A stretch of 31,044 nucleotides of DNA from Lingula anatina (taxonomy: Eukaryota > Brachiopoda > Lingulata > Lingulida > Lingulidae). Under the pieces are notes generated by a model. That model did no database searches, was not told the DNA's origin, and saw only the letters and a list, made by a program, of their open reading frames with translations. The translations under genes were made by a program, and so were the position numbers. The stretch is from contig NW_019773965.1 of NCBI RefSeq assembly GCF_001039355.2, forward strand, positions 1 through 31,044. Reading direction: 5' to 3'. Every line of letters starts with the position of its first letter. Position 1 is the first letter of the stretch. Positions 1 through 10,009 of the stretch are shown piece by piece.

Positions 1-1172
1 AAGTAGTGGTTTTATTTTGCATACCCCCTTATATGATTGATCTCGTTTCAATGATGCTATTTTTGTTACAAATGTATCAAAGTAATTGTGCTGTCGAGTA
101 GTATAACATAAAGAGTGAATGTTGTCAGTGATCCGTTATAATAAGAATGATAAAACTATGAATCGTAAATTTGACCATGAAATAGCATGTTAAACATAGG
201 TACATTTTAACCCTAATGTAAAAATAGAGGCAGTCAAATGAGAAGAGAAAAAAAGATTTCCAGCCGCATCTTTACACCTCCAGCTATGAAATACAGCGAG
301 ATATCGGAGTCTTATGGTCAAGGTGTTACTTCACAGATAGATGTTCTTATTAGCATGATCAAAATCACGGATTGTTCAGCGCCATGATATAAAATGGACT
401 GATGAAAGCAAGATTTATGACACCTGGACTATAAACAGTGTAATAAGCTCTCTCCTTACACATTAAAGTTACTGTTGTTATAATGAGCCTCTACTTGATC
501 TTTCTTTTTATTCGAATAATAATGTGCTTGAAACATCCTGTGTAAAAATAATGAAAATGTCCCATAAGTATATCCCGCTTGGTTTATAAAACAGTTAGAT
601 TATTCTCCGTTTAAAATACTTGAGATTTGTAAGAGGAGGTACAATATTAGAATACATATATTTTGATGCTAAAATGTCCAAATTTCATTTTAAGTCACTA
701 TATATACATGATACAAAAGCGATCTTTATGATACATGACTGCATAGATATCAATTTCTTGCGTATGAATGTATAGTTTTATATGGTGGTAAATGATATAA
801 ATGGAGATGATATATCAAAAATGGATGATAATACAGTACCGACTTAGACATGGAAATTTGCATATTGTCTCTTTAATATTGCAGTATTAAAAATAATGTA
901 AGAAAAAGGAGCAGTAATATCATTAACTTCTTCTGCTTCTTATTTATAGATTTACTGCTCATTTTTTCATTTTAATAATATTAAGATTTAAGCATGAGGG
1001 GATGGCTCAAACCCCAAAATGGCATTCCTCTGTAAAATGGGCAAAAACAATAAATAAAGATTATTCTCCGTAGCAGTAGCATCAGTTCTTTATAACTAGA
1101 GGTTTATTTTGGGTACCCCGGTTTCATTATAGACCGCTTTTCTACCTTTTACACGTTTATAACTTTGTAAAT
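1..1172. other. AT-rich non-coding stretch
   Basis: No coding region, RNA gene or clear repeat is supported here. The sequence is AT-rich, and the longest open frames are short and lack any recognisable peptide. Confidence 0.6.
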
Positions 1173-1355
1173 CAAATCATAGATGGAAACCTAAGATGAA
1201 TATTAATTAAAGATACAGGTGAGTGTGGCACCAATACAACAGAAGGGATGTTTATAATACCCACTTCTTCAAATTATAAAACAGTCTGGAAGTTACGCAT
1301 GTACGTACCATCACTACGAATACTTCCAGACTCGTAGGTTTCCATCTATGATTTG
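1173..1355. repeat. Nested inverted repeats, possible MITE or foldback element
   Basis: A perfect 21-bp inverted repeat joins 1173-1193 and 1335-1355 (arm contains ATAGATGGAAACC). Inside it a perfect 11-bp pair, AGTCTGGAAGT at 1283-1293 and its complement at 1322-1332, can form a second hairpin. The 183-bp unit could fold into a two-stage cruciform. This is typical of a small non-autonomous DNA transposon, but I see no clear target-site duplication, so the class is inferred. Confidence 0.55.
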
Positions 1356-1808
1356 AGTAACACGTTGTCACTTTGCAGGAAGTTTCATTATTGGTATGAT
1401 TTCCGGTGTCTTCTTGGCCAGGAGACCTATCAAAGCAAGACTTATTGCACGTTGACTACAGTATGTACATTGTAATTAACTTTTTTCTCTCTTTACGCGA
1501 TATTGTTGCAGATGATTTGGTTTAACATTCGCCTTCTTGATTTTAATATGTAATGCTGTACGAAACGCTTTTTAGGAAAATATATTAAAACATCACTCAA
1601 TCCGTGCGCGTTTGGACTCAATAATCAGTATAAATCCCAGGTTTATAATACTGATTTTTTTATCCGTATCCGATTGTCTTACATCTGACAGGTTGACTAT
1701 TTCAAAATCAACTTTAACTTAAGAGATTTATAAAGTTGACTTAAAATTTACTGTACTGGCTTTTAGGCAAGCTAATGTATCTGAACATAGCAAGCATGTT
1801 ACTCAGCT

Positions 1809-1839
<31 letters not shown>

Positions 1840-3919
1840 CGGTGGTGGTGCCCCGTCAGTATCTCCCTTATCTGAATTCACTGTAATTTATGTGTGCAGA
1901 TTGATCAGAAACGTATCGATTATTGTATCTTGTATATAAACCTTATAAAGCGTCTGTCCAAAGATCAATGCCTTCATGTAGGTCCTACTGGTTGCTGCCA
2001 ATATACTGACATTTTCATTTTCTGGTGTTTCTGATACCAGCATATATAAATAGATCTACATCTACTAAATACACCATGTAAGTAAAAGGCAAAGGCTCCG
2101 ATATCTTTTTAATCGTGAATCGTAATCAATTTGGACAAAAGGAGCACAAAAGCTAATCGCTCAGCCGCCTTGAAATTGGATTGAAACAACACATATTTTA
2201 TTAACTTAGTCTCATAGTTTGACCTCACTGTAAATTTCTTGTTCACAATCTGGCAGATGACCCACTTTGTTAGTTTCCGGTCAACATGATCGGAGTAGTA
2301 CATTGCTGTGTGCTGCTGTAGATGATAACACTAGTGGTGCAGTGGACGGGATACTATTGTACGTGTCTGATAGATCGAGATCCCTACCCTAACTGATGCC
2401 AATTGCCTCTTGCATCTTGCAAGAAGTGAGTGATATATAGCTACTCTCAGGCGATTGTACCAGGCACACATCAGTCCATACATTGAGCGTTGGTCGTTTA
2501 CTGATTAGTTGTTATTTTCAAGGATATGGTTGTGTCCTATAGTCAATTATAACTATGAAATAGTCAATTATAACTATGAATATGATCCCGCACGATATTG
2601 TGGAAAAACAAAGGGCGGACAGTCATCGACATCATTAATCTAACTGCCACAGGAGAGGATCGAGTTCAATGAACGATGGAAGGCTAGATTGTGCAATTTG
2701 AAAATCCTCTGAATTACAGGCCCTATCCTGCAAAAATGACACACAGTGGGTATAAGGGGTAGGTATTTTATTAAGTTTTAAAACAACTCCCATCATCGGA
2801 TGCACGTACCAATAACATGTCTCTAATTATGCTTTGGGATAAAATTGGTATCGGGCCAATGGTTTAAATGGGTTTGGCACTTGATTTGAAACACGTGCCG
2901 CCATGAACAACATGGCACCAATGTAAGACCTATAATATGATGACATTTTGAGTCACACCTTGAACGTTTATTCAGCTTAAAAAAAAGGTAACCTACCTAT
3001 GATGGCAGAATTAACTTTCTATGCTCATTCAAACTCTTGCACTCAAAGCTCATAGCTATCCCAGCCTTGAAAGAACGTTGTAGATAATTGAAATATGATT
3101 GGAATTTTCTTTTTTTCTGTGAACGGTGGAGGTATACGGGTCTTACAGGCAATCACTGAAGGAGGGAAGGGAATTTCAATAAGGATTAACACTTGAATTA
3201 ATCTTAAATGCACGTGAAAATTATTTGGGTGAATTTTTATTCCATTTTATTTGTTTATAACTCACCATTCATTCTTCGCCAAACACTACCCTCAGATTAA
3301 CTTTTATTTTTATGACTATAAACAGAAAGACTGTCTCTAGCGGAGGTTCACGCAGATTATGGAAGTATGTTGATAAATATTGGGTAAACAATGGTGGAAG
3401 TTAAATTTAAAAAAGAAAAAGAACCCAAAGTAACTAAATGTTTGTTTTACCAAATGTGTCCATATATTTTATCTCCATAGAAGGGATAGATTAATTGATT
3501 GGAAATATCTGTTAATTCCTTAAGTCTTATCTGGTTTGAAAGATCAAGAACATAGTTTGTGTGATGTGTACATTATTTATTTATATCTTATGTTTGTTTG
3601 ACTGAGAGGTCAGTCGTGTTGGATTACGTCATAATAGATTCCATTATTTCAGTTTTCTTATTACTTTTCTTATCACCAATAATACATTTAGTACGTTCGT
3701 ACAATTTGAATACTCAGCGTTTGATGACACGTACTAATTTCAGAATGAAGTAGAGAAGTGATGCAGTGAACAGAGGGAGCCAAGGGTAAGTAAATTAACA
3801 AAATCAGTTCAAATATCTAGGTGCTATTTGCTAGAATTAATATAAAATGACAATATAGCCAATGATGGAACAATATTAAGGAGGCACTGTAATTTCATTT
3901 TTGCTGATTAACATGTGCC
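1356..3919. other. Non-coding stretch with poly-T run and a short tandem duplication
   Basis: I find no supportable gene. It holds a 29-base T run at about 1811-1839 and a perfect tandem duplication of a 21-bp unit (ATAGTCAATTATAACTATGA plus one A) at 2539-2580. The rest is AT-rich sequence with no recognised element. Confidence 0.55.
2539..2580. repeat. Perfect 2 x 21-bp tandem repeat
   Basis: Two identical 21-bp units lie head to tail at 2539-2559 and 2560-2580. Identity of the two copies implies recent slippage or duplication. Confidence 0.85.
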
Positions 3920-4084
3920 GGTGTAACAGTAATCCAAGTCCACCAGGAACCGAGGTCCTGGTAATGGTTGTCTGTAGGACTAACATTACTTGGGAATAGT
4001 AGTCCTACAGGGACTTAGGTTCCTGGCTCATAATTAGAGTAGGTAGGACTTGTATTACTGTCGGACTTTCATTCCTGTTACACC
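3920..4084. mobile_element. Small TIR element (MITE-like), 165 bp
   Basis: The ends form 22-bp terminal inverted repeats: GGTGTAACAG at the left (3920) and its complement CTGTTACACC at the right (ending 4084), with three mismatches over 22 bp. The interior is built from repeats of an AGGACTTxxATT-type motif and a GTAGGAC...GTCCTAC hairpin (about 3975-4008). It encodes nothing, so any movement would depend on a transposase elsewhere. No convincing target-site duplication was seen. Confidence 0.6.
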
Positions 4085-4214
4085 TATGACAGTAATAAAA
4101 GTCCGGTGATTTGAAAGTTCTATCCTTAGCTAATAATACAGTTAAATGATAAAACTATAAATGTATATGAAATCCTTCTGGTGAGCCATATATGAGACAA
4201 AAAATGAGAAGTTT

Positions 4215-4310
4215 GTAACTTCGGCTCGTCTGTGTAGTGGTTAGCGTGCAAGACCAAAGGTAAGAATTTATGAATCTTTCTGTTGCATCTACAGGTTCAA
4301 GCCCTACCTT
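4215..4310 (+). repeat. Degenerate tRNA-like sequence (possible SINE head)
   Basis: A box-A-like stretch (GTGTAGTGGTTAGCGTGC, about 4230-4247) is followed by a box-B-like GGTTCAAGCCC (about 4292-4302). The boxes are too far apart for an ordinary tRNA and I cannot draw a cloverleaf. A decayed tRNA-derived SINE is the likeliest reading. Confidence 0.35.
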
Positions 4311-4470
4311 CGACATGACTTGACCTCCCCCCTTCCCCCTATTTATTACTTGTAGCTAAATGTTTAATGGTGTTTTTAATGTCTAATAGGGCCTATGTGT
4401 TCTAAATTCTATGCTCATTACATTTACAACTTCTTTTCTTTTGACTTTTTACACCCCATTTCCATAGATT

Positions 4471-4636
4471 TTTAGGTCGATCTATCCCTGTGGGGAGTCT
4501 CACTAGATTACTGTCAGCCTGGCCGGCTTAATCGTCTGTCCCGCCTACTAAAAGCTGTAAAGGGGTAATTAACTATGGTGCGCGCTCGTCTGACTGCAAT
4601 TTAGCGTGAACCCCCAGGGAGTTAGGTCGATCTAAA
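4471..4636. mobile_element. Foldback MITE, copy 1
   Basis: The ends are imperfect long inverted repeats. The left begins TTTAGGTCGATCTA and runs through GGGGAGTCTCACTAGATT. The right end carries the complementary CAATTTAGCGTGA...CCAGGGAGTTAGGTCGATCTAAA pattern. Copies 2 and 3 at 18.93 and 25.37 kb share the arms. No open frame is present, so it is non-autonomous. This copy is the most diverged of the three. Confidence 0.7.
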
Positions 4637-5165
4637 TTTTAATCCCTGGATCGATCAAAATCTCTAGACATACACCCTAAGTGTCAAAGCACCAAAATAG
4701 CAAAGGGTTATTACAGAACATTATATACATATATTGCAATTTTCAATTTCTAAACTGTCTTGATTTGTCTTAAATCTCAGCCCATGCTTTCCAAGAGCAA
4801 ATTTCCATCGAGTTTGATTTTTTTTTTAATTTCAGCGAGTGTAAACCGAAAGATAAATCTAAGAACGGAGATCCCGAGTTTTGTGTAAAGTGATTTTTTT
4901 CTTAGGAATACGGTTTTGAAAAAGAGCCAAAAATATGCGTTAACACGTCAAAATTTGCGTTTACTAGGTGAAAAATACAAATAAAATAAATAAATTGTTT
5001 TTTTTTTTCTTCATTAATATGCATATAAACTGACCATCGGTAAAAATTGTGAAATATAAAGATAAAATGTCATCTAAATAGAATAAAGCAAACGTTTCTT
5101 ATATCTTTAAAACTAGTATGTCTCTAAATCTATTTATTCATGTCATTTCTTGGTGTAAACTACTG
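4637..5165. other. AT-rich non-coding stretch
   Basis: No gene or recognised element is visible. It contains A/T runs, for example around 4999-5010. Confidence 0.5.
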
Positions 5166-5396
5166 CATATAGGACATGCGTTACTAAAATGTTAGGAACG
5201 CACGTCCCATTAGGACGTGCATTTCTACACGTAGGACTTACATTACTTGGGGGCCTTCGTCCTACGGACATTGAATCCTAGTAACGTATGTCCTAGGACT
5301 TTCATTCCTTGCAATGCATGACCTAGGACTTGCATTCCCAGGACTTAGTGTCCGGGCGGACTTGCGCTACGAGGACGTGCACTCCTGCCACACCGG
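5166..5396. repeat. Array of short GGACnTxCATT motifs
   Basis: At least eight diverged copies of a TAGGACTTxCATTxC-type motif occur in both orientations, including a GTAGGAC...GTCCTAC hairpin at about 5231-5265. The same hairpin with near-identical flanks is in the 165-bp TIR element at 3920. The right end (CTCCTGCCACACCGG) resembles that element's terminus. It is probably a decayed or expanded member of the same family. A clear left end is missing. Confidence 0.5.
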
Positions 5397-5600
5397 TATG
5401 TGCACAAAAAGAGAATAAAGTGCATTCAAAATATACAGAGAGGTGTATTTATAAATGCTGCTGGAATATATTATCAACAGTCCTTATGATGTGTGTCTGC
5501 GTGCGTTTTCAATAAGCACATGTTGTTTATGGTATAGAGACGTAAAAGTTGGTGTTAACCAGGTTTTTATTATTTTGTTTTATCTGTTATGTGTTTCAGA

Positions 5601-5899
5601 CACATGTTTTCGGGGCAATCCTGCCGCACCGGGCAAGATTCGGCAGCAAACTCACGCCGTTGTCTTCAAAAGCGAGGAAAACAAAAAGGTGTGTTTTGGG
5701 CTACGTAATCATCATTTCTAGAGTTCCACTCAATGCATGTCATTGTTGTATATCACTCTTAAAACGAATAGTTGCTATAAACGTTTTAGACTATCTAGAA
5801 AAAATATTCAAATGCATTGAACCTCTGATATTTATTTTGCTTTCTTTAATTTTCAGAACCCCAGATGTTGAAGAGGAGTGGATGTATTATTTTATTTGA
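5601..5899 (+). other. Two weak candidate exons (5601-5688 and 5857-5899)
   Basis: An acceptor-like tract ending TGTGTTTCAG precedes 5601, and a donor-like AAAAAG/GTGTGT follows 5688. The 88-nt segment is open in the frame giving DTCFRGNPAAPGKIRQQ. A second acceptor-like TTTAATTTTCAG precedes 5857. Splicing would end the frame soon after. I do not recognise the peptide and no homology is claimed. Chance splice-like signals are a real possibility in AT-rich DNA. Confidence 0.2.
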
Positions 5900-6109
5900 A
5901 TAAATGTGTCAAAGGAGACGTCAGTTTTCTGGCTATTAGGGATTTCATATGAATATTTCGATGAATAAACGATAAAAACAAATTAACTAGCCGTCTTTTT
6001 GTTGATTTTTTTGACTTAATGAAAGGAATGAAGTTACCTGCTGGTTAATCTATATGTAAAAATCCCACTGCCTCTCAAATATTATTTATTTCAAGGCGCG
6101 TGTTACATT

Positions 6110-6440
6110 TAAGGATGCCTTTGAACTGCCTCTGTTGAGTAATCCAGGAGTATTCTTTTTTCTAATATACCTTAAAACTACCGCTGTGGAGCAGTGCGCG
6201 AGCATCTTTTTTTTCTCATACATGTATTCCTCAAAACTGCCTCTGTAGAGTAGTGTGTGAACATTCCTTTCTTCTGATATACATGTATGATAAAACTGCC
6301 TCTGTGGTGTACTATTGAAGTGTTCCATTTTTTGCTATACAGGTACCTACAACTACCTCTACGGAGCAGTGCGTAGCTTTTTTCCTAATATTCTGATATA
6401 CGTTGAAACTGAATCTGTGGTGCACAGTTGAATCATTTCA
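6110..6440. repeat. Diverged ~58-bp minisatellite, about 6 units
   Basis: The phrase AAAACTGCCTCTGTGGAGCA recurs with changes near 6122, 6176, 6236, 6294, 6350 and 6409, each followed by a T-rich tract and often by TGATATACATGTAT. Spacing is about 54-60 bp. The apparent minus-strand reading frame across it is a by-product of the repeat. Confidence 0.7.
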
Positions 6441-6987
6441 TTTTAACATGTAGCACGGGTGATGCTTTCATTGCAGCAGAGGTATAATGCTATTTCTCTA
6501 CCTCACTGGTGTAGATTTGGAAGCCAATTCGCATATTTGAAACGTATTTCTTTCATGCTGGTAATCTACCACGTTAATGCTTCTCCCTGGACAAATTTTT
6601 TTTCTTTTTTTTATTTTTTATTTTTTATTTCTTTATTTCTTTATTTATTTTTTTTGCGAAGACGTGCAGTTTCCTTTACTGCATCTTTACTGCAAACATA
6701 CTCCACACAACTGCGCCAAGTAATGGCAGGTCATGTAAATGTGCATACTATTCACAGTGTTGTAACCCTCAGGGGGTTTACATGCTGCTGTTTATGAGAA
6801 GGCACCAAAGTTTCACTTGAGATTACTGTATTTTAATACAGTAATTCTTAAAAGAATTGTAATTATCTAAGTGTACGTCAAATAGGATGGAATTTATATG
6901 GAAACAAATTATCTGCTTGTACGTTTATGTATTGAGTATAGGTACTTTAACGTTAGGTATTAACTGGATTTTAATTTTTTTTTCAAG
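6441..6987. other. Non-coding stretch with T-rich tract, ending in a splice acceptor
   Basis: A long T-rich tract spans about 6596-6655. The final bases (polypyrimidine tract then CAAG at 6987) look like the 3' end of an intron ahead of the HSPA13-like exon. No independent gene is seen. Confidence 0.5.
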
Positions 6988-7555
6988 GAACAAACACCTG
7001 GGAGGCCTTGACGTTGATCAGAGGTTTTCCAACCATTTGTTACCTCAGTTAAAACACCCATTTGGACGTGAACTCAAAGATCCAGAAGATCTCCAGCTAC
7101 TACGACAACAGACAGAAGATATTAAGTTAAATTTGACCAATCAGGACGCGGTATTTATTCACTTTCTCTTATATGCCTTTAGGAAAGCAGGCCACATGAC
7201 ATTTTACAAAGACAAAGACAACATTATAACAGCTACATTTGAATAATTGAATGAAGATTTATTAGTGTAAGATCCAGTTAAAGTTGTATTACAAACTGTA
7301 GAAATGGAACCTAGTGAAATAGATGAAAAATTCTTACTCGGTGGTCCTACACGCATTCCAAAAGTAATTCAAATGATAAGGGAGTATTTTGTGAAAGATG
7401 CCAATACATCTATAGACCCTGAGTTAGCAGTTACTTATGGAGTGTCTATACAAGCAGGTATTATTGGAGGAACGTGACCACTCAAAGAGAGTGCAATTGA
7501 GCTGTCATCTAGGTTCAAGAAAATTAATATACGACAAGATATTAGTAATATGTAA
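6988..7555 (+). pseudogene. HSPA13: HSPA13 (STCH)-like Hsp70 exon, pseudogene copy 1
   Basis: This encodes the last part of an Hsp70-type ATPase domain. Visible blocks are KHLGGLDVDQRF (Hsp70 HLGGxDFDxR), IKLNLT, LNEDL, the GGPTRIPK phosphate-2 region, then DANTSIDPELAVTYGVSIQ and IIGG. The family HSPA13 has SIDPELAV and NxxxxKLNLT features and ends soon after the ATPase domain without a substrate-binding domain; here too the frame ends about 25 codons past IIGG. The reading frame is continuous from 6988 to 7555 but is cut by three in-frame stops at 7244, 7268 and 7475; the last stands where a Trp is expected. The upstream acceptor-like tract shows the exon was copied as genomic DNA, not from processed mRNA. 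A second copy starts at 20926. HSPA13 is a microsomal Hsp70; this copy is not expected to make it. Confidence 0.8.
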
Positions 7556-7735
7556 TCATGTGCATTATTCATTTATAAGTTGTACTAAAATAAGTTCTAA
7601 GCTAGTCGGCCTGTGCTCAGTCATGGTCTACGGGCATGAGGACAGTTCACAATGCCACCAGTCTCTCCGAAGGAATCTTCAAGTGGCTTATAGTGTGATG
7701 ATACACATTCAGTTGTGCTGTTAGTTTCCCGTCTG
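7556..7735. repeat. 3' flank of the HSPA13 pseudogene, duplicated at about 21.47-21.64 kb
   Basis: The segment containing CTAAGCTAGTCGGCCTGTG and GGTCTACGGGCATGAGGAC recurs nearly unchanged after the second pseudogene copy. The match stops at a GTTGTGyTG sequence in both. Beyond it, this copy goes directly into minus-strand LINE sequence, whereas the other has about 600 extra bases. Confidence 0.75.
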
Positions 7736-8335
7736 GTGAGAAAAAATTACTCTTTTACCTGTGTAGGAGTCTTCAATTGCCTTAACAATCTTATCTTGAA
7801 CTCCCCAGGCTCTGAGTACCCTCGTTATTTTCACCTGTGCAGCGAGTCGAATGACTTAGAAAAATATAAAATCATAATGACTGCCTCCAGGTAGCACTTC
7901 TTGACATCCCCTTCTGCTAGCCTTCGGAGCACAAGGATCTGGGAGACTAAGCTTTGCCCTGGCCTGAAACAATTCTGTTTTCTTTCTAGGTAGAAGGTCC
8001 AGCGCCGACCTTATTCTTAATAAGAACATTGTGTTACAGAACTTACTAACCCCTGGTGGAAAGACTTACACCCCTGTAATTGCCAGTAGTGCTCATTTCT
8101 CCTGCTTTGGGTATTGGTACGATGTTCAATGTCCACTGGGATATGGTCTTTAGCCTTCTACCCATAGTCTTCAAGGTTCTTTTCAGCCCCTCCATTGTGA
8201 ATGGCATCTCCTCAATTGGCAGTTTGTTAAACTCCTTATGTATATTCACTTCTTCATCGAGGACTTATGGCAGTTTCCCAAGCAACTCTTTAAAATGACT
8301 GTACCAGTTCTCAAACATTTCCTCCTGTGTACTTC
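7736..8335 (-). pseudogene. RTE-like LINE reverse transcriptase fragment, copy A
   Basis: On the minus strand this carries reverse-transcriptase landmarks of RTE-type non-LTR retrotransposons: TLNIVPIPKAG and NYRGVSL (the IVPIPKKGD..NYRGISL block), a QNCFRPGQS-like block, then MILYFSKSFDSLHR and ITRVLRAWG further downstream. In the family the third block reads FxDFSKAFD, so the first catalytic Asp is replaced by Tyr here. Frames change several times. Compared with the copy at 22.3-22.8 kb, about 100 bp between the IPVE motif and TLNIV are missing. Dead fragment, downstream of the endonuclease array on the same strand as expected for a LINE ORF. Confidence 0.75.
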
Positions 8336-8830
8336 CCTCAATTAAGTGTAGCATTTAGTCCTTGTATAGCATGCATTGACGCACCTTGGATACAGTAGAC
8401 AAAGTTTGGTGAATCTTTTGTTTCGGTGGTAATTGTTGTACTCGCCAATCTTTGGTATGCTTCCTGCTGGTTCTTCATTTTCTCCTCATCACGATGTAAT
8501 CCAGTTGACACCTAAGGTTTCTAGGGTCTCTAAATGTCCAAGACTTCCCTCTTCACTTTTAAGAAGGTAATGTTGGGTAGGAGAAGATCCATTTCTTCTG
8601 CAAACTCAGCTTGTTGCCCCATTGCAGTTCGTGTCCTGGTGAAATATGTCTTTCAATTCTAGCATTCATATCACCGAGCAGACCTGTGAAGGTATGAGAG
8701 GTTGTCCCTTCAAGTACTTGTCTCATGTCAGTGTAGAAGTCCTTCACTTCCTCACTGGGTGATGTGTTGGTTGGTAAGTAGCTGATGATCTTTGTGGTTT
8801 AGGGTCCCACCCCAGTGCCACCACCTGTAT

Positions 8831-9229
8831 TCAGCTAGTAACGACCTTGACACTCTTGACTTTCTCATTGAGAACTATGTAGTATAAATAGCCTCCATCA
8901 TTCCTCTCGGTCGCACGGTTGATCGCTACCTTGAGCACCTGGTTCTGACCTATAGTGAGGGTGCTCTTAGAAAAGTAAAAGTCCCTTGTTCTGTCTTTGA
9001 CCGTCTGCCAGATTATTGCCCGATTAGGTGTAGCATTGAAGCATTGTATAGCATGCATTGACACACCTTGGATACAGTGGACAAGGTTTGGTGAATCTTT
9101 TGTTTCGATGGTAATTGAAATGCTTGACAATCTCACAGCTGGCATGTTGTATTCGCTTGAGCCTTCCAAAAAATAAAGAGAAGCCAATGTTTGAGGACAG
9201 ACTTCATCGCATTTGGTATGTATCCACAT
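8831..9229 (-). pseudogene. Ig-like segment, array unit at 8.8-9.2 kb
   Basis: A 132-codon open stretch has an Ig I/V-set-like outline: EGSSEYNMPAVRLSS, an LVHC (first Cys), a Trp in AIIW about 20 residues later, STLTIGQNQVLKV, then ERNDGGYLYY, the position of the DxGxYxC motif. The second conserved Cys is replaced by Tyr. It ends at KSVKVVTS, after which the LINE endonuclease begins in a broken frame. The Ig identification is by eye. In the window it is found only in this repeated family, so a mobile-element protein is an alternative to a captured host exon. Confidence 0.45.
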
Positions 9230-9380
9230 TCTTCAGGCTGAGTCTCCATCCTCTCTTAAGCAGGGTGTTATCCAGTTGACACCTAGGGTTTCAAGGCCAT
9301 TTAAATGTCCACAACTTCCCTCTTCACTTCTAAGAAGGTAATGTTGGATATGAGAAGATCCATTTCTTGTGTCAACTCAA

Positions 9381-9986
9381 TCAGTTGCCCCATTGCAGTT
9401 CGTGTCCTGGTGAAATATGCTGTACCTTGTCTCTTTCAAGTCTAGCACTCATATCACCTAATAAAGCTGTGAAGGTGTGAGAGGATGTCCCTACGAGTAC
9501 TTGACTCATGTCAGTGTAGAAGTTATCCACCACCTCACTGGGTGATGTGTTGGTAGGTGAGTAGGTTATGATCTGTGTGGTTTTAGGATCCCACATCGGT
9601 GACACCACCTGTATTCTTATACTAACTACCTTGACACTCTTGGCTTCCTCATTGAGAGCTACGTAGTATAAATAGCCACCATCATTCCTCTCGGTCGCAC
9701 GGTTGATCGCTACCTTGAGCACCTGGTTCTGACCTATAGTGAGGGTGCTCTTAGAGAAGTAAAAGTCCCCTGTTCTGTCTTTGTAATGTGCAGCATTGAA
9801 GCCTTGTATAGCATGCATTGACACACCTTGGATACAGTGGACAAGGTTTGGTGAATCTTTTGTTTCGGTGGTACTTGTTGTGCTCGCCAATTTCACAGTA
9901 GGCACGTTGTATTCACTAGATCCCTCCAACAATAAGAAGAAGCCAATGTTTGAGGACAGTCTGCATCGCCCTTGGTATGCATCCAC
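9381..9986 (-). pseudogene. Ig-like segment fused in frame to LINE endonuclease fragment
   Basis: This is the longest open frame of the array, 201 codons. Residues about 18-125 repeat the Ig-like pattern (EYNVPTVKLAS, LVHCIQG, STLTIGQNQVLK, ERNDGGYLYY). Residues about 130-190 are endonuclease-like (TQIITYSPTNTSPSE, FYTDMSQVL, LLGDMSARLE), ending HISPGHELQWGN. Relative to the neighbouring units a 27-28-bp deletion has removed the segment with the conserved Trp, and GDMNAR has become GDMSAR. The in-frame join shows that the two modules are physically one repeating unit. No start codon context or promoter supports expression. Confidence 0.55.
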
Positions 9987-10009
9987 ATTCTTCAGGCTGA
10001 TTCTTCATT

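Noticed and set aside
4259-4293. GTAAG...CTACAG mini-intron inside the tRNA-like sequence
   Set aside because: tRNA introns are not spliced by GT-AG rules and the stems do not form; taken as coincidence.
6086-6328. 80-codon minus-strand open frame
   Set aside because: It lies in the ~58-bp minisatellite and its peptide is internally repetitive, so it is a product of the repeat.
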